This document shows positions 38,789 to 46,805 of a stretch of DNA of 48,838 nt, piece by piece (the first letter of the stretch is position 1; each line of letters opens with the position of its first letter). The stretch comes from JBATTK01 sp049670505 (lineage in GTDB: Bacteria; Bacteroidota; Bacteroidia; Flavobacteriales; Flavobacteriaceae). Made by a program: the position numbers and the translations under genes. Under the pieces are notes generated by a model. The model was not told the DNA's origin, did no database searches, and worked only from the letters and a program-made list of their open reading frames with translations. Location of the stretch: positions 1 through 48,838 of the forward strand of contig JBATTK010000189.1 of NCBI GenBank assembly GCA_049670505.1, in the 5' to 3' direction.

Positions 38789-40606
38789 TTATTCCAAAGT
38801 AGCTTTTACCTCTCCACAGGTCATCATTGCCTCTCCGTAGTATGGGTTTCGAATCTCTTTTTCAAGGCTTAGCCAGTTAGCCCCCTTATTACTATCTGCC
38901 ATTGGGCAATAGTTGTTGTATACTTTTTGATTTACTCCAAAAAGCTGAATACTGCTGATCATGTGGGCCGATAAGTGCTTAAAATGGTCTCTTTGCTTCT
39001 TGATATCCGAAGTGCTAGCCATTGCACTGGAGGATGCTTTGAGTTCTTTTTGAACGGTCATCCAATGGTTGTGCGCTTCTTTGTCTTTCAGCAACTTCAT
39101 ATCGACCTTGGCCAAACTTCCCTCCATTTGTTTTGCTTCCTTTTGTGCTGCTGCACCATCGTCGTTTACCAAAGCGTTCTTAACACTTATATAGTTTTCG
39201 AAAACCTGCTTTAACTGGCCTTGAAACTCACTTGAAACTTTTATCCTTTTTTTCATCTTAGAATGGTCAGTGCCAGTACTTGTTGAGGGTTCCATTTTAT
39301 CTCCTTCCTGCATTCCCAAATGCCCTTCATGCCCAGTCATGGTTTTGCCTCCTTCTGTATTCATCATCGATTTTTTACCCTGTAACTGTGCAGCGGCATC
39401 TACGGTAAATGTGCCATTGGTTACAATTTGATCTCCGTTTTCTAGACCGCTAATTATGGTATAGGTATCGCCATTGGTATTTCCAAGGGCAACTTCGCGC
39501 ATTTCGAAAATTGGTTCATTAGGATTCGTCTTTACATACACTACGGAACGTTCCCCAGTCCACATTACAGCACTAGCTGGGACAACAACAGCGTTCTCCA
39601 TCTTCATTTGCGCATTTTTAATTGTCCCTTCCACGAACATACCTGGCTTCAAAAGGTTTTCCTTATTGTTAAGTATCGCCCGCACCATTACCGTTCTTGT
39701 TGAAGAATTAAGCAGAGGGTCTACAAAAGATACTTTTGCGGTAAACTCTTTGTTCGGGTAGGCATTGGTAGTTAGCTGAACTTCCTGGCCTTCCTTGAGT
39801 GATGATATTTGGTTTTCATAGGCATCGAATACGGCCCAAACGGTATTTAGGTTGGCAATTTTATATAAAGGCTGCCCTTGCTTCACATAATCTCCTTCCT
39901 CTACCATGATATCGGTAATCGTTCCTGAAACGGTGGCATATACTGGGAAGTTTTCCTGCACTTTGCCCACTTCTTCTATCTTATCGATTTGCTTGTCCGA
40001 AAGCTTCCATAATTTTAATTTATTGCGAACAGCATTGTAAAGGGCAGGCTGTGATGCCTTCATGGATGCCGCTGTCAACAGTTCTTGTTGTGCACTTACC
40101 AGTTCAGGGGAATAGATAGTCGCCAGAAGTTTACCCCTTGCAACGCTCTCTCCTGTATAGTTGACATTTAGCTTTTCAATACGACCTGCGAAATAGGTAG
40201 CCTGTGTAGCATTGGCTTCCTCATTTTCACGAATCTTTCCTGAAAGCTTAAGGAAACTCCCATCTGAATCAACCATACCAACGGTAGAGGTGCGTATATT
40301 GGCCAATGCTAAGGCATTATCCGTCATTTTTATTTCATTGGCACCTAGCCCCACAGCTCCGGTTTCGGCGGGAATAAGATCCATACCGCAAATTGGGCAG
40401 TCTCCAGGTTCTTTTTTCATAATTTGAGGGTGCATGGAACAAGTCCACATTTGGGCCGCTGATTCTCCTGCGTGGTCGTGACCTTCTGACATTTCCGATT
40501 TGTCCTTCATAGTGGATTCATCAGAAGACGAACCTCCAAAAATAAGGTAGCCTGCCAGCAGTCCAACTATCAAGGCACCTGCGATAAAAATGATATTTTT
40601 TTTCAT
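38789..40606 (-). CDS. cusB: CusB-type RND adaptor with HMBD and C-terminal DUF3347
   Basis: A 605-residue exported protein. After an N-terminal membrane/signal segment it has the heavy-metal-binding motif WTCSMHPQIMKKEPGDCPICGMDLIP (about 53-79). The barrel-sandwich/coiled-coil/beta-barrel body of a CusB-like adaptor follows (FAGRIEKLNVNYTGESVARG and GTITDIMVEEGDYVKQGQPL). A C-terminal DUF3347 domain (about 465-605) ends MMTCGEV. The adaptor would deliver Cu+/Ag+ to a CusA pump, yet no RND pump gene is near, only the CzcA fusion 16 kb away. It may serve a pump elsewhere in the element. The DUF305 gene lies 27 bp upstream on the transcript. Confidence 0.93.
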   Translation of the reverse strand: MKKNIIFIAGALIVGLLAGYLIFGGSSSDESTMKDKSEMSEGHDHAGESAAQMWTCSMHPQIMKKEPGDCPICGMDLIPAETGAVGLGANEIKMTDNALALANIRTSTVGMVDSDGSFLKLSGKIRENEEANATQATYFAGRIEKLNVNYTGESVARGKLLATIYSPELVSAQQELLTAASMKASQPALYNAVRNKLKLWKLSDKQIDKIEEVGKVQENFPVYATVSGTITDIMVEEGDYVKQGQPLYKIANLNTVWAVFDAYENQISSLKEGQEVQLTTNAYPNKEFTAKVSFVDPLLNSSTRTVMVRAILNNKENLLKPGMFVEGTIKNAQMKMENAVVVPASAVMWTGERSVVYVKTNPNEPIFEMREVALGNTNGDTYTIISGLENGDQIVTNGTFTVDAAAQLQGKKSMMNTEGGKTMTGHEGHLGMQEGDKMEPSTSTGTDHSKMKKRIKVSSEFQGQLKQVFENYISVKNALVNDDGAAAQKEAKQMEGSLAKVDMKLLKDKEAHNHWMTVQKELKASSSAMASTSDIKKQRDHFKHLSAHMISSIQLFGVNQKVYNNYCPMADSNKGANWLSLEKEIRNPYYGEAMMTCGEVKATLE

Positions 40607-40633
40607 GATTTGTGTATTAATTGTTCTATAATC

Positions 40634-41119
40634 CTATTCTTCCTGAAGGCGTTTTATCATTGCTTTCATTTCAGAAATTTCCCTTTCTTGGGCCTTAATA
40701 ATATCTTCAGCTAACTTTTTAACTTCTGGATCTTTTATATCAGCACGCTCACTTGTTAAAATCGCAATCGAGTGATGCGGTATCATAGCTTTCATCCACA
40801 AGATATCCCCTACAGTCGAAGCCTGATCGCGCACCAGACCCAAAGCACCGAAAAATAGAACAATGCTGCCTACGACTATTCCAATATTCTTCTTTCTGTT
40901 TTGATACACGCCCCGCATTGCCACAAACATTATTATGGCCATAGTGGCAATTCCTAGGCATACCATATAAAAACGTGTTAGACTAAACCAAACGTGGTCC
41001 CATTCATACGTATTAAGGTACATAGTGATGTACATTGCTACAAAGGATGCCGCGAGCATCAATACGAATTTTGTGTAGTTGTTTTTACCCATTTTGGTTT
41101 GTTTTTCCTCTGAATTCAT
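40634..41119 (-). CDS. DUF305-domain membrane protein
   Basis: A 161-residue protein with three hydrophobic helices and a C-terminal DUF305 segment with DILWMKAMIPHHSIAILTSERADIKDPEVKKLAEDIIKAQEREISEMK. The MIPHHS motif and Met residues fit a copper-related ferritin-like helical bundle. The first Met of the frame (41119) is used. MGKNN (41092) is equally possible. It lies 27 bp from cusB, downstream of the PepSY gene, in a shared transcript. The role is unknown. Confidence 0.88.
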   Translation of the reverse strand: MNSEEKQTKMGKNNYTKFVLMLAASFVAMYITMYLNTYEWDHVWFSLTRFYMVCLGIATMAIIMFVAMRGVYQNRKKNIGIVVGSIVLFFGALGLVRDQASTVGDILWMKAMIPHHSIAILTSERADIKDPEVKKLAEDIIKAQEREISEMKAMIKRLQEE

Positions 41120-41141
41120 AGATTATGATTTTTAGTTATTA

Positions 41142-41849
41142 TTATTTTGCTCGTTTTTTTAATTGTTTCCTAATGGTCGGGGAGCTAGTAAACCACAAGG
41201 TAAATCCGCTTAGCACGGTAATTAGCCCAAGCAGGGAAAAAGCTCTAAGAACTATGGTGTTGAAATCATCCCTTCCCTGATAATCCATGGTATGGGTCAT
41301 CCAAAGAAAATCGAACCATCGCCAATCGCGATGACGCAATGTTTGGAACGAACCATCTTTGACAGACACATAGGCTTTTATATTTTCGGGTGTTTCATAT
41401 GATATAGCATAGGCTGGAAGGGGTCTGCCTCGATATTCGCTATGGCTCCTCACTTCCTCGATTCGTTCTATGCTTTTGACTTTTAATTCAGGCAGCATAT
41501 TTCTCTCCGCTACCAGAAGGGCGTCCTGTTCGGATATTTCAGCTTTTAATACACCTGTTTTTGCATTGACCAACTGGTTGTCGTTTAGCCAATAGTATGG
41601 CTCCCCGGCTATTTCCCTTAGTTCTAAAGAAGTTATAGCCTCTGACTTTATCTTGGTTGGATTAATTAAATCCGTATACGCCACTTTTGCAACAGTTTCC
41701 TGTCGAAATTGGTCGCCGTGTATCTCATCAATATCCGTCCAGCTGAAATACATGCCGCTAATAGTCCACATCAAAAATTGAATGCCTAAAAAGATTCCCA
41801 AATAGCGATGCGCTTTTCTAATTTTTAATGCTGTCTTTCTTTTAACCAT
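41142..41849 (-). CDS. PepSY-domain membrane protein
   Basis: The 235-residue protein has an N-terminal helix (LGIFLGIQFLMWTISGMYFSW), a periplasmic segment containing a PepSY-like fold (LVAERNMLPELKVKSIERIEEV), and two C-terminal helices (FLWMTHTMDY and LRAFSLLGLITVLSGFTLWFT). PepSY-TM proteins of this sort accompany copper and iron redox systems. It ends 22 bp before the DUF305 gene and begins 1 bp after the DUF2911 gene, so it is co-transcribed. The biochemical role is unclear. Confidence 0.85.
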   Translation of the reverse strand: MVKRKTALKIRKAHRYLGIFLGIQFLMWTISGMYFSWTDIDEIHGDQFRQETVAKVAYTDLINPTKIKSEAITSLELREIAGEPYYWLNDNQLVNAKTGVLKAEISEQDALLVAERNMLPELKVKSIERIEEVRSHSEYRGRPLPAYAISYETPENIKAYVSVKDGSFQTLRHRDWRWFDFLWMTHTMDYQGRDDFNTIVLRAFSLLGLITVLSGFTLWFTSSPTIRKQLKKRAK

Positions 41850-41850
41850 T

Positions 41851-42435
41851 CTATTTTACTTCAAATGGAAATTCAACAACGACCTTCTCCCAACTTAAAC
41901 CAATTGTTCCTGATGCACCAGTAGTTTTTATTATCTTATATTCTAAATGTTCCTGAATATCTTCGGATATTTTAGGAATTACTTTGAATCGTAATACATC
42001 ATCTTTCTCATCATATTCATCTTTACCGTGTTGATCCCAATTAGTGTTGAAAATGATTGTCCATTCTTCCTCATTAGGGATTACAAAGAATCCGTATTTG
42101 CCAGCTTTCAATTCTTTTCCATCAATGCTTAAATCTTTGTTAGTTTCCATCCAAGTTGCCATATGTGCGCCTGCCTGCCAAACAGCATCATACGTGAGTA
42201 GGCCTCCGAAAATGATACGTTTGCGGACTCCTGGCGATGAATAATCAAAATGGATGTGTGCATCACCCACCATTGCCATTGCACTTGTGTGTGGGCTCAG
42301 CTTTTTCTTTTCAGTTGACACTTTTTCGGTAATCTTATGATCCTCATGCTCGGCTTCGACTTTTTTATTTCCTTCCTTGCAGCTAACTATAAAAACCAGT
42401 GCTATAAGAATCATTAGTATTTTGTTGTTTTTCAT
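41851..42435 (-). CDS. DUF2911 lipoprotein
   Basis: The 194-residue protein has a lipoprotein signal (MILIALVFIVSC, Cys19). A linker rich in His, Glu and Lys follows, and then the DUF2911 beta-rich domain: HIHFDYSSPGVRKRIIFGGLLTYDAVWQAGAH, KAGKYGFFVIPNEEEWTIIFN, and a strand-rich end. DUF2911 is widespread in Bacteroidota and of unknown function. It is 1 bp upstream of the PepSY gene and 18 bp after the NTF2-like gene. It is probably an envelope protein of the copper module. Confidence 0.9.
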   Translation of the reverse strand: MKNNKILMILIALVFIVSCKEGNKKVEAEHEDHKITEKVSTEKKKLSPHTSAMAMVGDAHIHFDYSSPGVRKRIIFGGLLTYDAVWQAGAHMATWMETNKDLSIDGKELKAGKYGFFVIPNEEEWTIIFNTNWDQHGKDEYDEKDDVLRFKVIPKISEDIQEHLEYKIIKTTGASGTIGLSWEKVVVEFPFEVK

Positions 42436-42453
42436 CTGTTTTGGTTTTATCAG

Positions 42454-42942
42454 TTATTTAAGTTTAACATTCCTAGAAGAAGAATGGGTTTTAATAATTT
42501 TCCATTCACCGTTTATTTTCTTTAACACAGAGGTTGCAACACCTTTTTTATGTATTGTTCTAGCCTCTTTCCCATCTTTTGGTTTTAAAACTATTGTATA
42601 AACATATGTTTCAGTGGTAAAGGCATAGGGCGAGCTAACTTCCGTTTCTATGGTATAATCGGAAAAATCAAATTTCTCAAAATGACCAAGTTCAGGTCCT
42701 AAATGATGCGCTATATAATTCTTATAAGTGCCTTCAACACCACCTTGTTCGAATACCTCGGAATTATCTATAAAAAGCTCAAACGTACCTTCCGTAGTAA
42801 GGTTTTGCAAGGCATCTTTATATTTTTTTAGCGTCAAAACAATAGCTTCTTTCTCGGACACAATAGTTTGTTCTTGTGCATTACCGGTTGCCAAAATCAA
42901 TAATGCAATCAACGGTAAAAAAGTTATTCTAATTTTTTTCAT
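42454..42942 (-). CDS. Exported NTF2-like (SnoaL/DUF4440 type) protein
   Basis: The start at ATG 42942 gives 162 residues, with the signal peptide MKKIRITFLPLIALLILATGNAQ. The reading up to 43011 spoils this signal. The fold is a cone-shaped alpha+beta barrel, with EAIVLTLKKYKDALQNLTTEGTFELF at the start and GVATSVLKKINGEWKIIKTHSS at the end, as in many NTF2-like proteins. No catalytic residues are evident. It may bind a small ligand in the periplasm. Genes for a K+ channel and a DUF2911 protein flank it. Confidence 0.85.
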   Translation of the reverse strand: MKKIRITFLPLIALLILATGNAQEQTIVSEKEAIVLTLKKYKDALQNLTTEGTFELFIDNSEVFEQGGVEGTYKNYIAHHLGPELGHFEKFDFSDYTIETEVSSPYAFTTETYVYTIVLKPKDGKEARTIHKKGVATSVLKKINGEWKIIKTHSSSRNVKLK

Positions 42943-42958
42943 AATATGATATTTAGCG

Positions 42959-43522
42959 TTATTGGTCATGGTGTTTTTCTTTTTGTATGTGCATATTATT
43001 AACATTTGCAATTCCGAAGAAAAGAACGATAAAACTTAAGATTACCTCTAGCATTACCAAACTCTTCGCAGCATATGTTGTGGGAACGATATCGCCAAAA
43101 CCGACAGAGGAAAAGGATATAAAGCTGAAATAAAGAAATTCAAAAAAGACGATACTTCTAGGCGCTTCACTAATCAAATTGGTTTTAAAACTCTCCGCAT
43201 CTACAAGGTGCATTGCGGCATAATCCGTCGCAAAAGAAAGTACAACAAGGCCAATCAGAAGACCGAACAAGGCCACTACGTGTGACAACAGGTGACTTTG
43301 CGCTATTATCTTGCTCAACTGAATAAAGGTCAGTCTGAGTATGAAAAACATTTTGAACAAGGTTATGACCAAAATAACCCACACCCATGACATCAACTTA
43401 TCCAAAAACCAAATATTCAATATGGCGATTAGAAGCACGATGATAACAGCGGGCATCGCTTTTATTAAAAGCTGCCTGTAAAAAGCATTTTCATGTTGTA
43501 AGTCCTTTTTATTTTGCATCAT
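42959..43522 (-). CDS. Two-helix K+-channel-type protein
   Basis: The 187-residue membrane protein has several helices and a selectivity-filter-like sequence SFSSVGFGDIVPTTYAAKSLVMLEVI (about residue 145), which matches TVGFGD of potassium channels. It has no RCK regulatory domain. It would let K+ pass and could balance charge during metal export. It is encoded 16 bp upstream of the NTF2-like gene and 19 bp after the tiny Cys-rich gene. Its presence in a copper cluster is unusual. Confidence 0.85.
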   Translation of the reverse strand: MMQNKKDLQHENAFYRQLLIKAMPAVIIVLLIAILNIWFLDKLMSWVWVILVITLFKMFFILRLTFIQLSKIIAQSHLLSHVVALFGLLIGLVVLSFATDYAAMHLVDAESFKTNLISEAPRSIVFFEFLYFSFISFSSVGFGDIVPTTYAAKSLVMLEVILSFIVLFFGIANVNNMHIQKEKHHDQ

Positions 43523-43541
43523 TTTAAAATCTCATTCTTCT

Positions 43542-43685
43542 TTAGAATTCTTTACCCATAAATTGAAATACAAGAGCTAAAAGAACTATTAGGATAATAA
43601 TTGTGTAAACTGCATACCCAAACCATTTTTTAAACAATGATTTCTTTTGCTTACATCCTCCACAATTATCACAACAATCTTTCAT
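43542..43685 (-). CDS. Small Cys-rich single-pass membrane protein
   Basis: A 47-residue protein (ATG 43685, TAA at 43544-43542). MKDCCDNCGGCKQKKS contains four Cys residues in the first eleven positions. A basic patch follows, then one helix (YAVYTIIILIVLLALVFQF). The Cys cluster looks metal-binding, perhaps handing copper to a membrane partner. It is upstream of the K+ channel gene and downstream of the hairpin elements at 43708-43854. The reading frame is short, but the Cys pattern argues that it is real. Confidence 0.6.
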   Translation of the reverse strand: MKDCCDNCGGCKQKKSLFKKWFGYAVYTIIILIVLLALVFQFMGKEF

Positions 43686-43707
43686 GCAACTTATTTAGCT
43701 TATTGTG

Positions 43708-43765
43708 CCTGTCGAGGGAAGGGCGTTAAACACTAAATCAACTAAATTTCCCTTCCCGTAACAGG
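43708..43765 (-). repeat. 58-bp hairpin element, copy 1
   Basis: Outer arms CCTGT (43708-43712) and ACAGG (43761-43765) and inner arms GGGAAGGG (43716-43723) and CCCTTCCC (43750-43757) surround a loop rich in TAA/TTA and ACTAAAT. It occupies the gap upstream of the small Cys-rich gene. Copy 2 is at 44475-44532, of exactly the same length. Confidence 0.75.
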
Positions 43766-43784
43766 ACTTTTCCTTTATTAAAAC

Positions 43785-43854
43785 AATCTGGGCAGTCATG
43801 AAATACACTAAATAACTAACCAATCAAAAAACACATTCTTGACCTGCCCAGATT
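43785..43854 (-). repeat. Long-armed hairpin directly after a stop codon
   Basis: AATCTGGGCAG (43785-43795) pairs perfectly with CTGCCCAGATT (43844-43854), enclosing 48 nt. The loop carries ACTAAAT and ACTAACCAAT, motifs also seen in the loops of the 58-bp elements. The right arm abuts the stop codon of the membrane-protein gene that starts at 44394. Confidence 0.75.
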
Positions 43855-44394
43855 TTATATTTGTAAATTCTTTTCGCTTATTAACTTATTACCAATCAAA
43901 AAAATTAAATAGGGCAACACTGCAAATTGTAATAGTGGCAACAATCCGACATTTATCAATGGTAATACAGGCATTGTCTCTGCGTAGGCCCAATCACCGC
44001 GTGATACATGCCAAATTTCCCCTATGATTGCACCAGCACTTCCTATCAAAATAAGGGGGAGTACTTTATCAATGCCTATTGCCTTAGTCCAAAAGACATT
44101 CTTGAACACTAAAGAAAATCCAAAAAGTAGGATAAGCACCATCAACATATCTGCAATGGATGCCAGCGCACAAAATGAAATATGTTGCCAATCATATTCA
44201 AAACCTTCATATAGTGGGCCTTGTACCAGCTCCCATATAAAATTGAACGAAAACGCTATCACTACCACCCGAATTATATAGTTCCTATAATCTTTTTTGT
44301 CCCGTACTTGCCTGGCAAAATGTAGATACATTAGAATGACTAAAGTCAATGCTATGGCAGGGACAACGAAAATTTCCAGGCTTAATTCTTCCAT
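43855..44394 (-). CDS. Polytopic membrane protein of unknown function
   Basis: The 179-residue protein has five hydrophobic segments. Conserved-looking polar positions occur at FNFIWELVQGPLYEGFEYDWQHISFCALASIADMLMVLIL and GAIIGEIWHVSRGDWAYAE. The first pattern, W-E-x3-G-P-L-Y, is reminiscent of uncharacterised integral membrane families near copper genes. I do not recognise a named function. It starts 144 bp before the DUF3347 gene's end and has a repeat element on each side. Cytoplasmic and periplasmic sides cannot be fixed. Confidence 0.7.
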   Translation of the reverse strand: MEELSLEIFVVPAIALTLVILMYLHFARQVRDKKDYRNYIIRVVVIAFSFNFIWELVQGPLYEGFEYDWQHISFCALASIADMLMVLILLFGFSLVFKNVFWTKAIGIDKVLPLILIGSAGAIIGEIWHVSRGDWAYAETMPVLPLINVGLLPLLQFAVLPYLIFLIGNKLISEKNLQI

Positions 44395-44474
44395 TTATTT
44401 TCTACTTATACTTCTTTTTTTAAGGCCACTAAGATTGGTGTTCAATTCTTTGGCCAATACCAAAACGGGTATTA

Positions 44475-44532
44475 CCTGAAAGGGAAGGGGCTAACCAACT
44501 AACCAAACTAAATCGCTCCTTCCCATAACAGG
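44475..44532 (-). repeat. 58-bp hairpin element, copy 2
   Basis: Outer arms CCTG (44475-44478) and CAGG (44529-44532) and inner arms GGGAAGG (44482-44488) and CCTTCCC (44518-44524) enclose a loop with CTAACCAACTAACCAAACT. It aligns with copy 1 along its length with equal spacing. It lies between the membrane-protein gene and the DUF3347 gene, 6 bp after the latter's stop. Confidence 0.75.
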
Positions 44533-44538
44533 CTTATA

Positions 44539-45057
44539 TTATTCGATTACTTCCGTAACCTTTCCACAACTGAGCATTTGGGCACCGTAATACGGGTTAC
44601 GGATGTCCTCTATCGATGACAACCAATAGGCACCACCGTTCAAGGCCATAGGACAAAAATCCTTATACAGTTTACCCGACGTTATTTTTCCTCTTAAAAG
44701 AGCTTCCATTTCAGTACTCAGTTCTGAAAATGCTTTTCGCTGTACCTTTAATTTATCCGTAGCGGTAATCTTTTGTGATGCCGATAAAGCGGCATCAGCA
44801 CCTCCAACTTTACCGAGTGCTTCGTTCAACATTTCCGCACCCTTTTGGGCATCCCCCGGATTTGAACCGACCAGATCATTTTTGATGTGTTCATAATGTT
44901 CGTATGCGTTGGCCACATTTTCATCATTAAATTCCAACTCGACCACTTTCATTTCCATTTTACTGTGGTCATGGTTCAACTTTATTTTATGCTGTGAGTA
45001 ACTAAAAGTCGCCCCAAACATCAGCAGAATCGCTATGATATTTTTTAAGTTTTTCAT
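44539..45057 (-). CDS. DUF3347 periplasmic protein
   Basis: ATG 45057 gives 172 residues with a signal peptide (MKNLKNIIAILLMFGATFSYSQ). The frame reaches 45081, but the eight extra residues would precede the signal. A His-rich stretch (HKIKLNHDHSKMEMK) is followed by the DUF3347 helical domain, ending NPYYGAQMLSCGKVTEVIE. That ending is shared with the DUF3347 proteins at 45538 and in CusB. Function unknown; a copper-binding periplasmic role is plausible. The haem-binding gene ends just 24 bp upstream. Confidence 0.9.
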   Translation of the reverse strand: MKNLKNIIAILLMFGATFSYSQHKIKLNHDHSKMEMKVVELEFNDENVANAYEHYEHIKNDLVGSNPGDAQKGAEMLNEALGKVGGADAALSASQKITATDKLKVQRKAFSELSTEMEALLRGKITSGKLYKDFCPMALNGGAYWLSSIEDIRNPYYGAQMLSCGKVTEVIE

Positions 45058-45081
45058 TGTTATCATTTTTAAGTTATTCAA

Positions 45082-45537
45082 CTATAAACTGTCCTTTAAT
45101 TTCGATACCCAGTCCAGAACGATTTCCTTCTCGGTATCCGAAAGTTTTGCATCCCTATGGACAAGGGTGTAAGATGTAAGTGGCATTTCATCGTTCTCGA
45201 TTTGACTGATGACGGATTTTAACTTGCTGTTTTTTCTTCGCGATGAATAGGTGTCCCATTCGTTAAAATTCAATTCCTCCTTACCATGAGCTATATGATC
45301 CTCCAAAAACCAGGCAACGGGTTGTACTTTGTTGTACCAAGGATAATCCGTGTTGTTGCTATGGCAATCATAGCAAGAGGTCGTGATGATGCTCTCCACT
45401 TGTTTCGGAACATCGTTTACCAGCATAAAATCAGTTTTTGGTATTGTGTCGCTTTGGTTTCGGGAAGTGGGAAAAAACTGTATCCCCACAAACCCGACCA
45501 AAAGCACAAGCACTATGATTTTTACACTTTTCTTCAC
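45082..45537 (-). CDS. Membrane-anchored haem-binding domain protein
   Basis: A 151-residue protein with one N-terminal helix and a haem-binding (PF14376-type) domain. The motif TSCYDCHSNNTDYPWYNKVQPVAWFLEDHIAHGKEELNFNEW contains CxxCH (c-type haem attachment) and a conserved His-Gly stretch. It may reduce or oxidise copper in the periplasm. Its gene lies immediately between two DUF3347 genes, 1 bp after the upstream gene. The CxxCH requires c-type haem maturation. The electron partner is not visible. Confidence 0.9.
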   Translation of the reverse strand: MKKSVKIIVLVLLVGFVGIQFFPTSRNQSDTIPKTDFMLVNDVPKQVESIITTSCYDCHSNNTDYPWYNKVQPVAWFLEDHIAHGKEELNFNEWDTYSSRRKNSKLKSVISQIENDEMPLTSYTLVHRDAKLSDTEKEIVLDWVSKLKDSL

Positions 45538-46143
45538 TTAGTTGATTTCCTTTTGCACACTACCGCAGCTCATCATTTTTGCTCCGTAATACGGATTCTT
45601 TATTTCCTTAGTAGCACTCAACCATTGCGCTCCTTTGTTCTTATTGTACATAGGGCAAAAATCTTGATATAATTTTTCTTCCGTTCCTGTAATGGCGATA
45701 AGGTCTATCATATCTTTGCTCAACACATCAAAATGTTCCCTTTGATGGTCGATCGGGCTTTTTTCTATGTGCTCGGCGTGCTCTTTGGCATCCTCAATGA
45801 TATCCTTCAATTCTTGCTGTTCTTCTGAACCGAATGAAGAAGTTTCAAAATTGTCAAAAGCTGAAACCATAATACCGCCCGCCTTTGCTGCAGCATCTTT
45901 GTCATCGGCAACTAGGGCATTCTTTAGGTCTAGGTAATTGGCAACAAGTGTAGTTGATTTTGATGCATGCTGGTCGTTGCCCATCATATCATTTGATGAA
46001 TCCATAGTTGAATCATCATGACTCCCATCGCTGTGATGTTCATTATCGATATGTTGTTCCTTTTTAACCTCTTTACATGAAGTTACCGTTAGGGCTACCA
46101 ACGTGATTGCTAAAATCCCTTTTGTTAGATTTATTGTTTTCAT
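45538..46143 (-). CDS. DUF3347 lipoprotein with His-rich linker
   Basis: The 201-residue protein has a lipoprotein signal (LVALTVTSC, Cys23). A His/Asp/Met-rich linker follows (EHHSDGSHDDSTMDSS and DMMGNDQHAS). The DUF3347 domain begins VANYLDLKNALVADD and ends NPYYGAKMMSCGSVQ. It is one of three DUF3347 domains in 8 kb. The linker would hold Cu or Zn near the membrane. The next gene on the transcript (haem-binding) starts 1 bp after its stop. Upstream it is separated by 68 bp from DUF302. Confidence 0.92.
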   Translation of the reverse strand: MKTINLTKGILAITLVALTVTSCKEVKKEQHIDNEHHSDGSHDDSTMDSSNDMMGNDQHASKSTTLVANYLDLKNALVADDKDAAAKAGGIMVSAFDNFETSSFGSEEQQELKDIIEDAKEHAEHIEKSPIDHQREHFDVLSKDMIDLIAITGTEEKLYQDFCPMYNKNKGAQWLSATKEIKNPYYGAKMMSCGSVQKEIN

Positions 46144-46211
46144 TGCACTTAATTTTAGATTTATAATTATTTGGATTATTCTTTTTTTCGTAAAACCGAA
46201 AGGGTTGATGT

Positions 46212-46598
46212 TTAAAGTTTTTCGATTACATTTTCCAACTTGGCCGTAATCTCGCTTGCGATTTCTGCAAGTATTTCATTATCGACCGCTTGCATAGACG
46301 CCATCGGATTTACCGCTGCAACTTCTACGACCCCTTTTGATACTTCCTGCACGATTACATTGCAAGGCAACATGGTGCCTATCTTGTCTTCGGCCTCCAA
46401 TGCTTGATGGGCATATGGTGGATTGCAGGCACCTAGAATTCGATATTTTTTAAAATTTACATCCAATTTCTTTTTCAAGGTTTCCTTGACATCGATTTCC
46501 GTTAGAATTCCAAAACCTTCTTTTTTCAGTTCTTGCGTAACCCTCTCGATCACTTTTTCGAAATCTTCGTTTAGGGTCTTGTTGAAATAGTATTTCAT
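46212..46598 (-). CDS. DUF302 protein
   Basis: The 128-residue protein has the DUF302 core FEKVIERVTQELKKEGFGILTEIDVKETLKKKL, followed by YRILGACNPPYAHQALEAEDKIGTMLPCNVIVQE, which contains a conserved Cys-Asn-Pro-Pro segment and a second Cys. It has no signal peptide and is predicted to be cytoplasmic. DUF302 proteins are common near copper genes in Bacteroidota, but their activity is not established. The SHOCT gene ends 4 bp upstream. Confidence 0.9.
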   Translation of the reverse strand: MKYYFNKTLNEDFEKVIERVTQELKKEGFGILTEIDVKETLKKKLDVNFKKYRILGACNPPYAHQALEAEDKIGTMLPCNVIVQEVSKGVVEVAAVNPMASMQAVDNEILAEIASEITAKLENVIEKL

Positions 46599-46602
46599 CG
46601 TT

Positions 46603-46794
46603 TTAGTTTTTAGAGTTAATCATTCCTTTTTGTTCTTCGTATTCTTCTTTGGATATTTCGCCTTTCGCGAAACGTTCGTCCAGAATATCCATAGGGTTCT
46701 GTTTTCTTTTTAATACATTCCTGTTCTTTCCAGCATACATCGATATGCCCAGAACCAGAACTACCAAAACAATTACCCACCAGTACATCATCAT
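46603..46794 (-). CDS. SHOCT-domain small membrane protein
   Basis: The 63-residue protein has one membrane helix (MMMYWWVIVLVVLVLGISMYAG) and a C-terminal SHOCT motif (NPMDILDERFAKGEISKEEYEEQKGMI), where the helical pair aids oligomerisation. It is common next to copper genes. It lies 4 bp before DUF302 and 11 bp after the APC gene, thus in the same operon. The three Met at its start give several possible starts. Confidence 0.9.
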   Translation of the reverse strand: MMMYWWVIVLVVLVLGISMYAGKNRNVLKRKQNPMDILDERFAKGEISKEEYEEQKGMINSKN

Positions 46795-46805
46795 AATCTG
46801 ATTTT

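Noticed and set aside
42454..43011. Longer start for the NTF2-like protein
   Set aside because: The extra 23 residues precede a clear signal peptide starting at 42942.
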